In this document: in pieces, positions 5,710 through 5,878 of the stretch
Layout: each line of letters starts with the position of its first letter
Numbering within the stretch: the stretch's first letter is position 1
Notes under the pieces: model-generated
Databases searched by the model: none
Told to the model about the DNA's origin: nothing
The model's input: the letters and a program-made list of their open reading frames with translations, nothing else
Position numbers and translations under genes: made by a program
From: JBEATZ01 sp041178545
GTDB taxonomy: Bacteria; Planctomycetota; UBA1135; UBA2386
Length of the DNA: 5,878 bases
Assembly: GCA_041178545.1 (NCBI GenBank)
Contig: JBEGVB010000196.1
Location: forward strand, 1-5,878
Reading direction: 5' to 3'

Positions 5710-5878
5710 TCAGGGCAGGACGTCGAGCCGTGCACCGTGGCTCGCCTGGAGACCGAGCGCGAGGCACGGGTCGTTGCCCAACCACACTGACTGGATCCCG
5801 AAGGTGGACCCCGCAGGCACGCCAAGCAGCGACGCCGGGACCACCGCGCGCCCGAGCGCGTCGGCAACGACGGGCACG
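5710..5878 (-). CDS. C-terminal end of a probable secreted protein (Planctomycete-type C-terminal beta module), cut by window edge
   Basis: Reading the minus strand from 5877, an open frame of 55 codons runs into a TGA at 5712-5710; the N-terminal part lies outside the window. The visible residues include DALGRAVVPASLLGVPAGS, then FGIQSVWLGND, LALGLQASHGARLDVLP and the stop. The pattern (a DxxGR start, a Leu-x-Gly-x-Pro turn, an aromatic-x-x-Gln strand, then Gly-Leu-x-x-Ser-x-Gly before a final hydrophobic strand) resembles a short C-terminal beta-sandwich tail that I recall on many secreted or surface proteins of marine Planctomycetes. Enzymatic or adhesive function cannot be judged from this fragment. 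The other two minus-strand frames here give Arg- and Cys-rich translations typical of shadow frames. The frame choice is supported by this pattern and by the stop lying 66 bases before the peptidase start. The frame is fairly sure; the family assignment is tentative. Confidence 0.7.
   Translation of the reverse strand, partial: VPVVADALGRAVVPASLLGVPAGSTFGIQSVWLGNDPCLALGLQASHGARLDVLP

Noticed and set aside
4096..5790. 564-codon open frame on the plus strand opposite the peptidase
   Set aside because: It is antisense to a clearly recognised S9 peptidase with catalytic motifs. Its translation is rich in His, Arg, Val and Ala with no recognisable domain, as expected when G+C-biased codons remove stops from the opposite strand.
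4707..5867. 386-codon minus-strand frame overlapping the start of the peptidase
   Set aside because: Out of frame with the signal peptide and propeller. The translation is Arg/Ser/Cys/Trp-rich and it crosses the end of the upstream gene; a frame-shifted shadow.
1..5878. CRISPR array, tRNA, rRNA, insertion sequence or phage elements
   Set aside because: No spaced direct repeats, cloverleaf-like sequence, transposase or integrase frames, or terminal inverted repeats were seen. The window is almost wholly explained by six metabolic or envelope genes.

Overview
The window is a gene-dense, strongly G+C-rich stretch of bacterial chromosome. All six recognisable genes lie on the minus strand, so transcription runs from high to low coordinates. 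The last 55 residues of the gene at the right edge resemble a C-terminal beta-sandwich module I associate with secreted proteins of marine Planctomycetes, and the neighbouring secreted S9 peptidase also fits that phylum. This assignment is an inference, because no rRNA or marker gene is present.

Layout in order of transcription: (1) 5878-5710, the C-terminal end of a probably secreted protein, cut by the window edge; (2) 5643-3172, a signal-peptide-bearing prolyl oligopeptidase/DPP IV-type (family S9) serine peptidase with a complete Ser-Asp-His triad; (3) 3175-2552, a multi-pass membrane protein of the YjdF/DUF2238 family whose likely GTG start overlaps the peptidase stop; (4) 2517-1720, an enoyl-CoA hydratase (crotonase); (5) 1709-681, a zinc-binding MDR-family dehydrogenase/reductase whose Shine-Dalgarno overlaps the stop of the hydratase gene; (6) 625-1, a second enoyl-CoA hydratase, cut by the left edge. 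Intergenic gaps are 66, -4, 34, 10 and 55 bases, so genes 2-6 can be read as one transcription unit. No non-coding stretch exceeds 66 bases, and I saw no convincing sigma-70 promoter or intrinsic terminator.

Functionally, the two crotonases plus the MDR reductase form an acyl-CoA (fatty-acid or organic-acid) metabolism block, and the peptidase and membrane protein act at the cell envelope or periplasm. Why they are adjacent is not evident from sequence.

The most notable signal lies inside the peptidase. Residues about 162-227 align without gaps to the beta domain of the von Hippel-Lindau (VHL) protein, including all five positions that form its hydroxyproline-binding pocket (one conservative Ser-to-Thr change). 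The Glu-Glu dipeptide-anchoring motif of true DPP IV enzymes appears to be missing. This suggests a prolyl-type peptidase that may dock proline- or hydroxyproline-rich substrates through a VHL-like module.
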